Source: Crossaster papposus
Lineage: Eukaryota > Echinodermata > Asteroidea > Velatida > Solasteridae
DNA: 64,000 nucleotides
Direction: 5' to 3'
Assembly: GCA_037893245.1 (NCBI GenBank)
Contig: JBAIAA010000413.1
Span: 868,001-932,000 of the forward strand
Both the position numbers and the translations under genes were made by a program. The notes beneath the pieces were generated by a model. It worked only from the letters and a program-made list of their open reading frames with translations, did not search any database and was not told the origin of the DNA. Positions 35,401 through 48,950 of the stretch are shown piece by piece (position 1 is the first letter of the stretch; each line of letters starts with the position of its first letter).

Positions 35401-38261
35401 AAGAAATTGTGGGGGCACTTTTAATGCAAATGAGCTAGCGTAGAAATGTTCCTTACAATTAGGGTGGTGCACCCTATAGGGTGCACCTGCCTAATTCAAG
35501 TCCCATTGAAAAGAGTGTAAAATCAACAATGTTCACGACCAAGTTTCTTGCACACCGACATCACTGGGGTTTCTCAAACAACAATCAGATTATTGTCTTG
35601 ATCTTTATCTTTCCATTTCTTTTCAATTTTTAGTAGGTTAGCCAATTACATTTTTTAATATTCACACCAAAAGAAACACACCTCCCGAAAAGTGATACTT
35701 CCCGAGCCTGCAAGCAGCCATTTTACAAATGGCATCCCTCCACGTTCTAGGGCAATTAGGACCCATTTTTCAACCGTAATTTTGTCAAGTCTGCCCTCAG
35801 ATTGAAGCTCAAAAACCAGGGAGTTGATCCTATGCTATATTTACACAATCCCACCATTTCTTTCACCAAACGGCATCCGTTTTCAAAAGAAATTGTGGGG
35901 GCACTTTTAATGCAAATGAGCTAGCGTAGAAATGTTCCTTACAATTAGGGTGGTGCACCCTATAGGGTGCACCTGCCTAATTCAAGTCCCATTGAAAACA
36001 GTGTAAAATCAACAATGTTCACGACCAAGTTTCTTGCACACCGACATCACTGGGGTTTCTCAAACAACAATCAGATTATTGTCTTGGTCTTTATCTTTCC
36101 ATTTCTTTTCAATTTTTAGTAGGTTAGCCAATTACATTTTTTAATATTCACACCGAAAGAAACACACCTCCCGAAAAGTGATACTTCCCGAGCCTGCAAG
36201 CAGCCATTTTACAAATGGCATCCCTCCACGTTCTAGGGCAATTAGGACCCATTTTTCAACCGTAATTTTGTCAAGTCTGCCCTCGGATTGAAGCTCAAAA
36301 ACCAGGGAGTTGATCCAATGCTATATTTACACAATCCCACCATTTCTTTCACCAAACGGCATCCGTTTTCAACAGAAATTGTGGGGGCACTTTTAATGCA
36401 AATGAGCTAGCGTAGAAATGTTCCTTACAATTAGGGTGGTGCACCCTATAGGGTGCACCTGCCTAATTCAAGTCCCATTGAAAAGAGTGTAAAATCAACA
36501 ATGTTCACGACCAAGTTTCTTGCACACCGACATCACTGGGGTTTCTCAAACAACAATCAGATTATTGTCTTGGTCTTTATCTTTCCATTTCTTTTCAATT
36601 TTTAGTAGGTTAGCCAATTACATTTTTTAATATTCACACCGAAAGAAACACACCTCCCGAAAAGTGATACTTCCCGAGCCTGCAAGCAGCCATTTTACAA
36701 ATGGCATCCCTCCACGTTCTAGGGCAATTAGGACCCATTTTTCAACCGTAATTTTGTCAAGTCTGCCCTCAGATTGAAGCTCAAAAACCAGGGAGTTGAT
36801 CCTATGCTATATTTACACAATCCCACCATTTCTTTCACCAAACGGCATCCGTTTTCAAAAGAAATTGTGGGGGCACTTTTAATGCAAATGAGCTAGCGTA
36901 GAAATGTTCCTTACAATTAGGGTGGTGCACCCTATAGGGTGCACCTGCCTAATTCAAGTCCCATTGAAAAGAGTGTAAAATCAACAATGTTCACGACCAA
37001 GTTTCTTGCACACCGACATCACTGGGGTTTCTCAAACAACAATCAGATTATTGTCTTGGTCTTTATCTTTCCATTTCTTTTCAATTTTTAGTAGGTTAGC
37101 CAATTACATTTTTTAATATTCACACCGAAAGAAACACACCTCCCGAAAAGTGATACTTCCCGAGCCTGCAAGCAGCCATTTTACAAATGGCATCCCTCCA
37201 CGTTCTAGGGCAATTAGGACCCATTTTTCAACCGTAATTTTGTCAAGTCTGCCCTCAGATTGAAGCTCAAAAACCAGGGAGTTGATCCTATGCTATATTT
37301 ACACAATCCCACCATTTCTTTCACCAAACGGCATCCGTTTTCAAAAGAAATTGTGGGGGCACTTTTAATGCAAATGAGCTAGTGTAGAAATGTTCCTTAC
37401 AATTAGGGTGGTGCACCCTATAGGGTGCACCTGCCTAATTCAAGTCCCATTGAAAACAGTGTAAAATCAACAATGTTCACGACCAAGTTTCTTGCACACC
37501 GACATCACTGGGGTTTCTCAAACAACAATCAGATTATTGTCTTGGTCTTTATCTTTCCATTTCTTTTCAATTTTTAGTAGGTTAGCCAATTACATTTTTT
37601 AATATTCACACCGAAAGATACACACCTCCCGAAAAGTGATACTTCCCGAGCCTGCAAGCAGCCATTTTACAAATGGCATCCCTCCACGTTCTAGGGCAAT
37701 TAGGACCCATTTTTCAACCGTAATTTTGTCAAGTCTGCCCTCGGATTGAAGCTCAAAAACCAGGGAGTTGATCCAATGCTATATTTACACAATCCCACCA
37801 TTTCTTTCACCAAACGGCATCCGTTTTCAAAAGAAATGGTGGGGGCACTTTTAATGCAAATGAGCTAGCGTAGAAATGTTCCTTACAATTAGGGTGGTGC
37901 ACCCTATAGGGTGCACCTGCCTAATTCAAGTCCCATTGAAAACAGTGTAAAATCAACAATGTTCACGACCAAGTTTCTTGCACACCGACATCACTGGGGT
38001 TTCTCAAACAACAATCAGATTATTGTCTTGATCTTTATCTTTCCATTTCTTTTCAATTTTTAGTAGGTTAGCCAATTACATTTTTTAATATTCACACCAA
38101 AAGAAACACACCTCCCGAAAAGTGATACTTCCCGAGCCTGCAAGCAGCCATTTTACAAATGGCATCCCTCCACGTTCTAGGGCAATTAGGACCCATTTTT
38201 CAACCGTAATTTTGTCAAGTCTGCCCTCAGATTGAAGCTAAAAAACCAGGGAGTTGATCCT
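32430..38261 (+). repeat. twelve monomers; 4-unit pattern recurring 2916 bp apart
   Basis: Starts 32430, 32916, 33402, 33888, 34374, 34860, 35346, 35832, 36318, 36804, 37290, 37776. Units 1-4 (class 1 CTTGATC; class 2 CTCGG; class 1; class 1) recur as units 7-10. Unit 6 is class 3 with TATATTTCC, the last class 3 copy in the window. The last two units (37290 class 2 CTCGG; 37776 class 2 AAATGGTGGG CTTGATC) match units 4-5 of the 5-mer except for CACCAAAAG. Private changes include CAAACGAAATT (33888), CAACAGAAATT (36318) and CTAGTGTAG (37290). Confidence 0.86.
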
Positions 38262-38744
38262 ATGCTATATTTACACAATCCCACCATTTCTTTCACCAAA
38301 CGGCATCCGTTTTCAAAAGAAATTGTGGGGGCACTTTTAATGCAAATGAGCTAGCGTAGAAATGTTCCTTACAATTAGGGTGGTGCATATAGGGTGCACC
38401 TGCCTAATTCAAGTCCCATTGAAAAGAGTGTAAAATCAACAATGTTCACGACCAAGTTTCTTGCACACCGACATCACTGGGGTTTCTCAAACAACAATCA
38501 GATTATTGTCTTGGTCTTTATCTTTCCATTTCATTTCAATTTTTAGTAGGTTAGCCAATTACATTTTTTAATATTCACACCGAAAGAAACACACCTCCCG
38601 AAAAGTGATACTTCCCGAGCCTGCAAGCAGCCATTTTACAAATGGCATCCCTCCACGTTCTAGGGCAATTAGGACCCATTTTTCAACCGTAATTTTGTCA
38701 AGTCTGCCCTCAGATTGAAGCTCAAAAACCAGGGAGTTGATCCT
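38262..38744 (+). repeat. 483-bp monomer with 3-bp deletion in the palindrome
   Basis: The core reads GGTGCATATAGGG: the CCC before TATAG is lost, so the perfect palindrome is broken at 38383-38401. It is the only deletion inside the core that I found among palindrome-bearing monomers. Confidence 0.92.
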
Positions 38745-40202
38745 ATGCTATATTTACACAATCCCACCATTTCTTTCACCAAACGGCATCCGTTTTCAAA
38801 AGAAATTGTGGGGGCACTTTTAATGCAAATGAGCTAGCGTAGAAATGTTCCTTACAATTAGGGTGGTGCACCCTATAGGGTGCACCTGCCTAATTCAAGT
38901 CCCATTGAAAACAGTGTAAAATCAACAATGTTCACGACCAAGTTTGTTGCACACCGACATCACTGGGGTTTCTCAAACAACAATCAGATTATTGTCTTGG
39001 TCTTTATCTTTCCATTTCTTTTCAATTTTTAGTAGGTTAGCCAATTACATTTTTTAATATTCACACCGAAAGAAACACACCTCCCGAAAAGTGATACTTC
39101 CCGAGCCTGCAAGCAGCCATTTTACAAATGGCATCCCTCCACGTTCTAGGGCAATTAGGACACATTTTTCAACCGTAATTTTGTCAAGTCTGCCCTCGGA
39201 TTGAAGCTCAAAAACCAGGGAGTTGATCCAATGCTATATTTACACAATCCCACCATTTCTTTCACCAAACGGCATCCGTTTTCAAAAGAAATTGTGGGGG
39301 CACTTTTAATGCAAATGAGCTAGCGTAGAAATGTTCCTTACAATTAGGGTGGTGCACCCTATAGGGTGCACCTGCCTAATTCAAGTCCCATTGAAAAGAG
39401 TGTAAAATCAACAATGTTCACGACCAAGTTTCTTGCACACCGACATCACTGGGGTTTCTCAAACAACAATCAGATTATTGTCTTGGTCTTTATCTTTCCA
39501 TTTCATTTCAATTTTTAGTAGGTTAGCCAATTACATTTTTTAATATTCACACCGAAAGAAACACACCTCCCGAAAAGTGATACTTCCCGAGCCTGCAAGC
39601 AGCCATTTTACAAATGGCATCCCTCCACGTTCTAGGGCAATTAGGACCCATTTTTCAACCGTAATTTTGTCAAGTCTGCCCTCAGATTGAAGCTCAAAAA
39701 CCAGGGAGTTGATCCTATGCTATATTTACACAATCCCACCATTTCTTTCACCAAACGGCATCCGTTTTCAAAAGAAATTGTGGGGGCACTTTTAATGCAA
39801 ATGAGCTAGCGTAGAAATGTTCCTTACAATTAGGGTGGTGCACCCTATAGGGTGCACCTGCCTAATTCAAGTCCCATTGAAAAGAGTGTAAAATCAACAA
39901 TGTTCACGACCAAGTTTCTTGCACACCGACATCACTGGGGTTTCTCAAACAACAATCAGATTATTGTCTTGGTCTTTATCTTTCCATTTCTTTTCAATTT
40001 TTAGTAGGTTAGCCAATTACATTTTTTAATATTCACACCGAAAGAAACACACCTCCCGAAAAGTGATACTTCCCGAGCCTGCAAGCAGCCATTTTACAAA
40101 TGGCATCCCTCCACGTTCTAGGGCAATTAGGACCCATTTTTCAACCGTAATTTTGTCAAGTCTGCCCTCAGATTGAAGCTCAAAAACCAGGGAGTTGATC
40201 CT
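38262..40202 (+). repeat. transition monomers between two array populations
   Basis: Starts 38262, 38745, 39231, 39717; classes 1,2,1,1. No CTTGATC occurs from here on and no class 4 yet. The 38262 and 39231 copies share CATTTCATTTC, a two-monomer duplication signal. 38745 has private GTTTGTTGC and GGACACATT. Confidence 0.85.
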
Positions 40203-41174
40203 ATGCTATATTTACACAATCCCACCATTTCTTTCACCAAACGGCATCCGTTTTCAAAAGAAATTGTGGGGGCACTTTTAATGCAAATGAGCTAGCGTAG
40301 AAATGTTCCTTACAATTAGGGTGGTGCACCCTATAGGGTGCACCTGCCTAATTCAAGTCCAATTGAAAAGAGTGTAAAATCAACAATGTTCACGACCAAG
40401 TTTCTTGCACACCGACATCACTGGGGTTTCTCAAACAACAATCAGATTATTGTCTTGGTCTTTATCTTTCCATTTCTTTTCAATTTTTAGTAGGTTAGCC
40501 AATTACATTTTTTAATGTTCACACCGAAAGAAACACACCTCCCGAAAAGTGATACTTCCCGAGCCTGCAAGCAGCCATTTTACAAATGGCATCCCTCCAC
40601 GTTCTAGGGCAATTAGGACCCATTTTTCAACCGTAATTTTGTCAAGTCTGCCCTCGGATTGAAGCTCAAAAACCAGGGAGTTGATCCTATGCTATATTTA
40701 CACAATCCCACCATTTCTTTCACCAAACGGCATCCGTTTTCAAAAGAAATTGTGGGGGCACTTTTAATGCAAATGAGCTAGCGTAGAAATGTTCCTTACA
40801 ATTAGGGTGGTGCACCCTATAGGGTGCACCTGCCTAATTCAAGTCCCATTGAAAACAGTGTAAAATCAACAATGTTCACGACCAAGTTTCTTGCACACCG
40901 ACATCACTGGGGTTTCTCAAACAACAATCAGATTATTGTCTTGGTCTTTATCTTTCCATTTCTTTTCAATTTTTAGTAGGTTAGCCAATTACATTTTTTA
41001 ATATTCACACCGAAAGAAACACACCTCCCGAAAAGTGATACTTCCCGAGCCTGCAAGCAGCCATTTTACAAATGGCATCCCTCCACGTTCTAGGGCAATT
41101 AGGACCCATTTTTCAACCGTAATTTTGTCAAGTCTGCCCTCAGATTGAAGCTCAAAAACCAGGGAGTTGATCCT
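40203..41174 (+). repeat. first class 4 monomer and a class 2 monomer
   Basis: The copy at 40203 is the first with CCAATTGAAAAGAG (an MfeI site CAATTG). It combines CTCGG with a GATCCT junction, an unusual pairing, and has TTTAATGTTCAC. The copy at 40689 is class 2, CTCAG/GATCCT. Confidence 0.88.
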
Positions 41175-44100
41175 ATGCTATATTTACACAATCCCACCAT
41201 TTCTTTCACCAAACGGCATCCGTTTTCAAAAGAAATTGTGGGGGCACTTTTAATGCAAATGAGCTAGCGTAGAAATGTTCCTTACAATTAGGGTGGTGCA
41301 CCCTATAGGGTGCACCTGCCTAATTCAAGTCCCATTGAAAAGAGTGTAAAATCAACAATGTTCACGACCAAGTTTCTTGCACACCGACATCACTGGGGTT
41401 TCTCAAACAACAATCAGATTATTGTCTTGGTCTTTATCTTTCCATTTCTTTTCAATTTTTAGTAGGTTAGCTAATTACATTTTTTAATATTCACACCGAA
41501 AGAAACACACCTCCCGAAAAGTGATACTTCCCGAGCCTGCAAGCAGCCATTTTACAAATGGCATCCCTCCACGTTCTAGGGCAATTAGGACCCATTTTTC
41601 AACCGTAATTTTGTCAAGTCTGCCCTCAGATTGAAGCTCAAAAACCAGGGAGTTGATTCTATGCTATATTTACACAATCCCACCATTTCTTTCACCAAAC
41701 GGCATCCGTTTTCAAAAGAAATTGTGGGGGCACTTTTAATGCAAATGAGCTAGCGTAGAAATGTTCCTTACAATTAGGGTGGTGCACCCTATAGGGTGCA
41801 CCTGCCTAATTCAAGTCCCATTGAAAAGAGTGTAAAATCAACAATGTTCACGACCAAGTTTCTTGCACACCGACATCACTGGGGTTTCTCAAACAACAAT
41901 CAGATTATTGTCTTGGTCTTTATCTTTCCATTTCTTTTCAATTTTTAGTAGGTTAGCCAATTACATTTTTTAATATTCACACCGAAAGAAACACACCTCC
42001 CGAAAAGTGATACTTCCCGAGCCTGCAAGCAGCCATTTTACAAATGGCATCCCTCCACGTTCTAGGGCAATTAGGACCCATTTTTCAACCGTAATTTTGT
42101 CAAGTCTGCCCTCAGATTGAAGCTCAAAAACCAGGGAGTTGATCCTATGCTATATTTACACAATCCCACCATTTCTTTCACCAAACGGCATCCGTTTTCA
42201 AAAGAAATTGTGGGGGCACTTTTAATGCAAATGAGCTAGCGTAGAAATGTTCCTTACAATTAGGGTGGTGCACCCTATAGGGTGCACCTGCCTAATTCAA
42301 GTCCAATTGAAAAGAGTGTAAAATCAACAATGTTCACGACCAAGTTTCTTGCACACCGACATCACTGGGGTTTCTCAAACAACAATCAGATTATTGTCTT
42401 GGTCTTTATCTTTCCATTTCTTTTCAATTTTTAGTAGGTTAGCCAATTACATTTTTTAATATTCACACCGAAAGAAACACACCTCCCGAAAAGTGATACT
42501 TCCCGAGCCTGCAAGCAGCCATTTTACAAATGGCATCCCTCCACGTTCTAGGGCAATTAGGACCCATTTTTCAACCGTAATTTTGTCAAGTCTGCCCTCG
42601 GATTGAAGCTCAAAAACCAGGGAGTTGATCCAATGCTATATTTACACAATCCCACCATTTCTTTCACCAAACGGCATCCGTTTTCAAAAGAAATTGTGGG
42701 GGCACTTTTAATGCAAATGAGCTAGCGTAGAAATGTTCCTTACAATTAGGGTGGTGCACCCTATAGGGTGCACCTGCCTAATTCAAGTCCAATTGAAAAG
42801 AGTGTAAAATCAACAATGTTCACGACCAAGTTTCTTGCACACCGACATCACTGGGGTTTCTCAAACAACAATCAGATTATTGTCTTGGTCTTTATCTTTC
42901 CATTTCTTTTCAATTTTTAGTAGGTTAGCCAATTACATTTTTTAATATTCACACCGAAAGAAACACACCTCCCGAAAAGTGATACTTCCCGAGCCTGCAA
43001 GCAGCCATTTTACAAATGGCATCCCTCCACGTTCTAGGGCAATTAGGACCCATTTTTCAACCGTAATTTTGTCAAGTCTGCCCTCAGATTGAAGCTCAAA
43101 AACCAGGGAGTTGATCCTATGCTATATTTACACAATCCCACCATTTCTTTCACCAAACGGCATCCGTTTTCAAAAGAAATTGTGGGGGCACTTTTAATGC
43201 AAATGAGCTAGCGTAGAAATGTTCCTTACAATTAGGGTGGTGCACCCTATAGGGTGCACCTGCCTAATTCAAGTCCCATTGAAAAGAGTGTAAAATCAAC
43301 AATGTTCACGACCAAGTTTCTTGCACACCGACATCACTGGGGTTTCTCAAACAACAATCAGATTATTGTCTTGGTCTTTATCTTTCCATTTCTTTTCAAT
43401 TTTTAGTAGGTTAGCTAATTACATTTTTTAATATTCACACCGAAAGAAACACACCTCCCGAAAAGTGATACTTCCCGAGCCTGCAAGCAGCCATTTTACA
43501 AATGGCATCCCTCCACGTTCTAGGGCAATTAGGACCCATTTTTCAACCGTAATTTTGTCAAGTCTGCCCTCAGATTGAAGCTCAAAAACCAGGGAGTTGA
43601 TCCTATGCTATATTTACACAATCCCACCATTTCTTTCACCAAACGGCATCCGTTTTCAAAAGAAATTGTGGGGGCACTTTTAATGCAAATGAGCTAGCGT
43701 AGAAATGTTCCTTACAATTAGGGTGGTGCACCCTATAGGGTGCACCTGCCTAATTCAAGTCCAATTGAAAAGAGTGTAAAATCAACAATGTTCACGACCA
43801 AGTTTCTTGCACACCGACATCACTGGGGTTTCTCAAACAACAATCAGATTATTGTCTTGGTCTTTATCTTTCCATTTCTTTTCAATTTTTAGTAGGTTAG
43901 CCAATTACATTTTTTAATATTCACACCGAAAGAAACACACCTCCCGAAAAGTGATACTTCCCGAGCCTGCAAGCAGCCATTTTACAAATGGCATCCCTCC
44001 ACGTTCTAGGGCAATTAGGACCCATTTTTCAACCGTAATTTTGTCAAGTCTGCCCTCGGATTGAAGCTCAAAAACCAGGGAGTTGATCCAATGCTATATT

Positions 44101-45062
44101 TACACAATCCCACCATTTCTTTCACCAAACGGCATCCGTTTTCAAAAGAAATTGTGGGGGCACTTTTAATGCAAATGAGCTAGCGTAGAAATGTTCCTTA
44201 CAATTAGGGTGGTGCACCCTATAGGGTGCACCTGCCTAATTCAAGTCCCATTGAAAACAGTGTAAAATCAACAATGTTCACGACCAAGTTTCTTGCACAC
44301 CGACATCACTGGGGTTTCTCAAACAACAATCAGATTATTGTCTTGGTCTTTATCTTTCCATTTCTTTTCAATTTTTAGTAGGTTAGCCAATTACATTTTT
44401 TAATATTCACACCGAAAGAAACACACCTCCCGAAAAGTGATACTTCCCGAGCCTGCAAGCAGCCATTTTACAAATGGCATCCCTCCACGTTCTAGGGCAA
44501 TTAGGACCCATTTTTCAACCGTAATTTTGTCAAGTCTGCCCTCGGATTGAAGCTCAAAAACCAGGGAGTTGATCCAATGCTATATTTACACAATCCCACC
44601 ATTTCTTTCACCAAACGGCATCCGTTTTCAAAAGAAATTGTGGGGGCACTTTTAATGCAAATGAGCTAGCGTAGAAATGTTCCTTACAATTAGGGTGGTG
44701 CATCCTATAGGGTGCACCTGCCTAATTCAAGTCCAATTGAAAAGAGTGTAAAATCAACAATGTTCACGACCAAGTTTCTTGCACACCGACATCACTGGGG
44801 TTTCTCAAACAACAATCAGATTATTGTCTTGGTCTTTATCTTTCCATTTCTTTTCAATTTTTAGTAGGTTAGCCAATTACATTTTTTAATATTCACACCG
44901 AAAGAAACACACCTCCCGAAAAGTGATACTTCCCGAGCCTGCAAGCAGCCATTTTACAAATGGCATCCCTCCACGTTCTAGGGCAATTAGGACCCATTTT
45001 TCAACCGTAATTTTGTCAAGTCTGCCCTCAGATTGAAGCTCAAAAACCAGGGAGTTGATCCT
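41175..45062 (+). repeat. 3888-bp 8-mer higher-order repeat, copy 1
   Basis: Starts 41175, 41661, 42147, 42633, 43119, 43605, 44091, 44577. Types: class 1 GCTAATT with GATTCT junction; class 1; class 4 CTCGG; class 4 CTCAG; class 1 GCTAATT; class 4 CTCGG; class 2 CTCGG; class 4 CTCAG. A private GTGCATCCTATAG change at about 44703 breaks one palindrome pair in the last unit. Confidence 0.93.
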
Positions 45063-48000
45063 ATGCTATATTTACACAATCCCACCATTTCTTTCACCAA
45101 ACGGCATCCGTTTTCAAAAGAAATTGTGGGGGCACTTTTAATGCAAATGAGCTAGCGTAGAAATGTTCCTTACAATTAGGGTGGTGCACCCTATAGGGTG
45201 CACCTGCCTAATTCAAGTCCCATTGAAAAGAGTGTAAAATCAACAATGTTCACGACCAAGTTTCTTGCACACCGACATCACTGGGGTTTCTCAAACAACA
45301 ATCAGATTATTGTCTTGGTCTTTATCTTTCCATTTCTTTTCAATTTTTAGTAGGTTAGCTAATTACATTTTTTAATATTCACACCGAAAGAAACACACCT
45401 CCCGAAAAGTGATACTTCCCGAGCCTGCAAGCAGCCATTTTACAAATGGCATCCCTCCACGTTCTAGGGCAATTAGGACCCATTTTTCAACCGTAATTTT
45501 GTCAAGTCTGCCCTCAGATTGAAGCTCAAAAACCAGGGAGTTGATTCTATGCTATATTTACACAATCCCACCATTTCTTTCACCAAACGGCATCCGTTTT
45601 CAAAAGAAATTGTGGGGGCACTTTTAATGCAAATGAGCTAGCGTAGAAATGTTCCTTACAATTAGGGTGGTGCACCCTATAGGGTGCACCTGCCTAATTC
45701 AAGTCCCATTGAAAAGAGTGTAAAATCAACAATGTTCACGACCAAGTTTCTTGCACACCGACATCACTGGGGTTTCTCAAACAACAATCAGATTATTGTC
45801 TTGGTCTTTATCTTTCCATTTCTTTTCAATTTTTAGTAGGTTAGCCAATTACATTTTTTAATATTCACACCGAAAGAAACACACCTCCCGAAAAGTGATA
45901 CTTCCCGAGCCTGCAAGCAGCCATTTTACAAATGGCATCCCTCCACGTTCTAGGGCAATTAGGACCCATTTTTCAACCGTAATTTTGTCAAGTCTGCCCT
46001 CAGATTGAAGCTCAAAAACCAGGGAGTTGATCCTATGCTATATTTACACAATCCCACCATTTCTTTCACCAAACGGCATCCGTTTTCAAAAGAAATTGTG
46101 GGGGCACTTTTAATGCAAATGAGCTAGCGTAGAAATGTTCCTTACAATTAGGGTGGTGCACCCTATAGGGTGCACCTGCCTAATTCAAGTCCAATTGAAA
46201 AGAGTGTAAAATCAACAATGTTCACGACCAAGTTTCTTGCACACCGACATCACTGGGGTTTCTCAAACAACAATCAGATTATTGTCTTGGTCTTTATCTT
46301 TCCATTTCTTTTCAATTTTTAGTAGGTTAGCCAATTACATTTTTTAATATTCACACCGAAAGAAACACACCTCCCGAAAAGTGATACTTCCCGAGCCTGC
46401 AAGCAGCCATTTTACAAATGGCATCCCTCCACGTTCTAGGGCAATTAGGACCCATTTTTCAACCGTAATTTTGTCAAGTCTGCCCTCGGATTGAAGCTCA
46501 AAAACCAGGGAGTTGATCCAATGCTATATTTACACAATCCCACCATTTCTTTCACCAAACGGCATCCGTTTTCAAAAGAAATTGTGGGGGCACTTTTAAT
46601 GCAAATGAGCTAGCGTAGAAATGTTCCTTACAATTAGGGTGGTGCACCCTATAGGGTGCACCTGCCTAATTCAAGTCCAATTGAAAAGAGTGTAAAATCA
46701 ACAATGTTCACGACCAAGTTTCTTGCACACCGACATCACTGGGGTTTCTCAAACAACAATCAGATTATTGTCTTGGTCTTTATCTTTCCATTTCTTTTCA
46801 ATTTTTAGTAGGTTAGCCAATTACATTTTTTAATATTCACACCGAAAGAAACACACCTCCCGAAAAGTGATACTTCCCGAGCCTGCAAGCAGCCATTTTA
46901 CAAATGGCATCCCTCCACGTTCTAGGGCAATTAGGACCCATTTTTCAACCGTAATTTTGTCAAGTCTGCCCTCAGATTGAAGCTCAAAAACCAGGGAGTT
47001 GATCCTATGCTATATTTACACAATCCCACCATTTCTTTCACCAAACGGCATCCGTTTTCAAAAGAAATTGTGGGGGCACTTTTAATGCAAATGAGCTAGC
47101 GTAGAAATGTTCCTTACAATTAGGGTGGTGCACCCTATAGGGTGCACCTGCCTAATTCAAGTCCCATTGAAAAGAGTGTAAAATCAACAATGTTCACGAC
47201 CAAGTTTCTTGCACACCGACATCACTGGGGTTTCTCAAACAACAATCAGATTATTGTCTTGGTCTTTATCTTTCCATTTCTTTTCAATTTTTAGTAGGTT
47301 AGCTAATTACATTTTTTAATATTCACACCGAAAGAAACACACCTCCCGAAAAGTGATACTTCCCGAGCCTGCAAGCAGCCATTTTACAAATGGCATCCCT
47401 CCACGTTCTAGGGCAATTAGGACCCATTTTTCAACCGTAATTTTGTCAAGTCTGCCCTCAGATTGAAGCTCAAAAACCAGGGAGTTGATCCTATGCTATA
47501 TTTACACAATCCCACCATTTCTTTCACCAAACGGCATCCGTTTTCAAAAGAAATTGTGGGGGCACTTTTAATGCAAATGAGCTAGCGTAGAAATGTTCCT
47601 TACAATTAGGGTGGTGCACCCTATAGGGTGCACCTGCCTAATTCAAGTCCAATTGAAAAGAGTGTAAAATCAACAATGTTCACGACCAAGTTTCTTGCAC
47701 ACCGACATCACTGGGGTTTCTCAAACAACAATCAGATTATTGTCTTGGTCTTTATCTTTCCATTTCTTTTCAATTTTTAGTAGGTTAGCCAATTACATTT
47801 TTTAATATTCACACCGAAAGAAACACACCTCCCGAAAAGTGATACTTCCCGAGCCTGCAAGCAGCCATTTTACAAATGGCATCCCTCCACGTTCTAGGGC
47901 AATTAGGACCCATTTTTCAACCGTAATTTTGTCAAGTCTGCCCTCGGATTGAAGCTCAAAAACCAGGGAGTTGATCCAATGCTATATTTACACAATCCCA

Positions 48001-48950
48001 CCATTTCTTTCACCAAACGGCATCCGTTTTCAAAAGAAATTGTGGGGGCACTTTTAATGCAAATGAGCTAGCGTAGAAATGTTCCTTACAATTAGGGTGG
48101 TGCACCCTATAGGGTGCACCTGCCTAATTCAAGTCCCATTGAAAACAGTGTAAAATCAACAATGTTCACGACCAAGTTTCTTGCACACCGACATCACTGG
48201 GGTTTCTCAAACAACAATCAGATTATTGTCTTGGTCTTTATCTTTCCATTTCTTTTCAATTTTTAGTAGGTTAGCCAATTACATTTTTTAATATTCACAC
48301 CGAAAGAAACACACCTCCCGAAAAGTGATACTTCCCGAGCCTGCAAGCAGCCATTTTACAAATGGCATCCCTCCACGTTCTAGGGCAATTAGGACCCATT
48401 TTTCAACCGTAATTTTGTCAAGTCTGCCCTCGGATTGAAGCTCAAAAACCAGGGAGTTGATCCAATGCTATATTTACACAATCCCACCATTTCTTTCACC
48501 AAACGGCATCCGTTTTCAAAAGAAATTGTGGGGGCACTTTTAATGCAAATGAGCTAGCGTAGAAATGTTCCTTACAATTAGGGTGGTGCACCCTATAGGG
48601 TGCACCTGCCTAATTCAAGTCCAATTGAAAAGAGTGTAAAATCAACAATGTTCACGACCAAGTTTCTTGCACACCGACATCACTGGGGTTTCTCAAACAA
48701 CAATCAGATTATTGTCTTGGTCTTTATCTTTCCATTTCTTTTCAATTTTTAGTAGGTTAGCCAATTACATTTTTTAATATTCACACCGAAAGAAACACAC
48801 CTCCCGAAAAGTGATACTTCCCGAGCCTGCAAGCAGCCATTTTACAAATGGCATCCCTCCACGTTCTAGGGCAATTAGGACCCATTTTTCAACCGTAATG
48901 TTGTCAAGTCTGCCCTCAGATTGAAGCTCAAAAACCAGGGAGTTGATCCT
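45063..48950 (+). repeat. 3888-bp 8-mer higher-order repeat, copy 2
   Basis: Starts 45063, 45549, 46035, 46521, 47007, 47493, 47979, 48465; the same eight types in the same order, including GCTAATT in units 1 and 5 and the GATTCT junction after unit 1. A private GTAATGTTGTC occurs in unit 8. Eight consecutive matching types make chance very unlikely. Confidence 0.93.
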
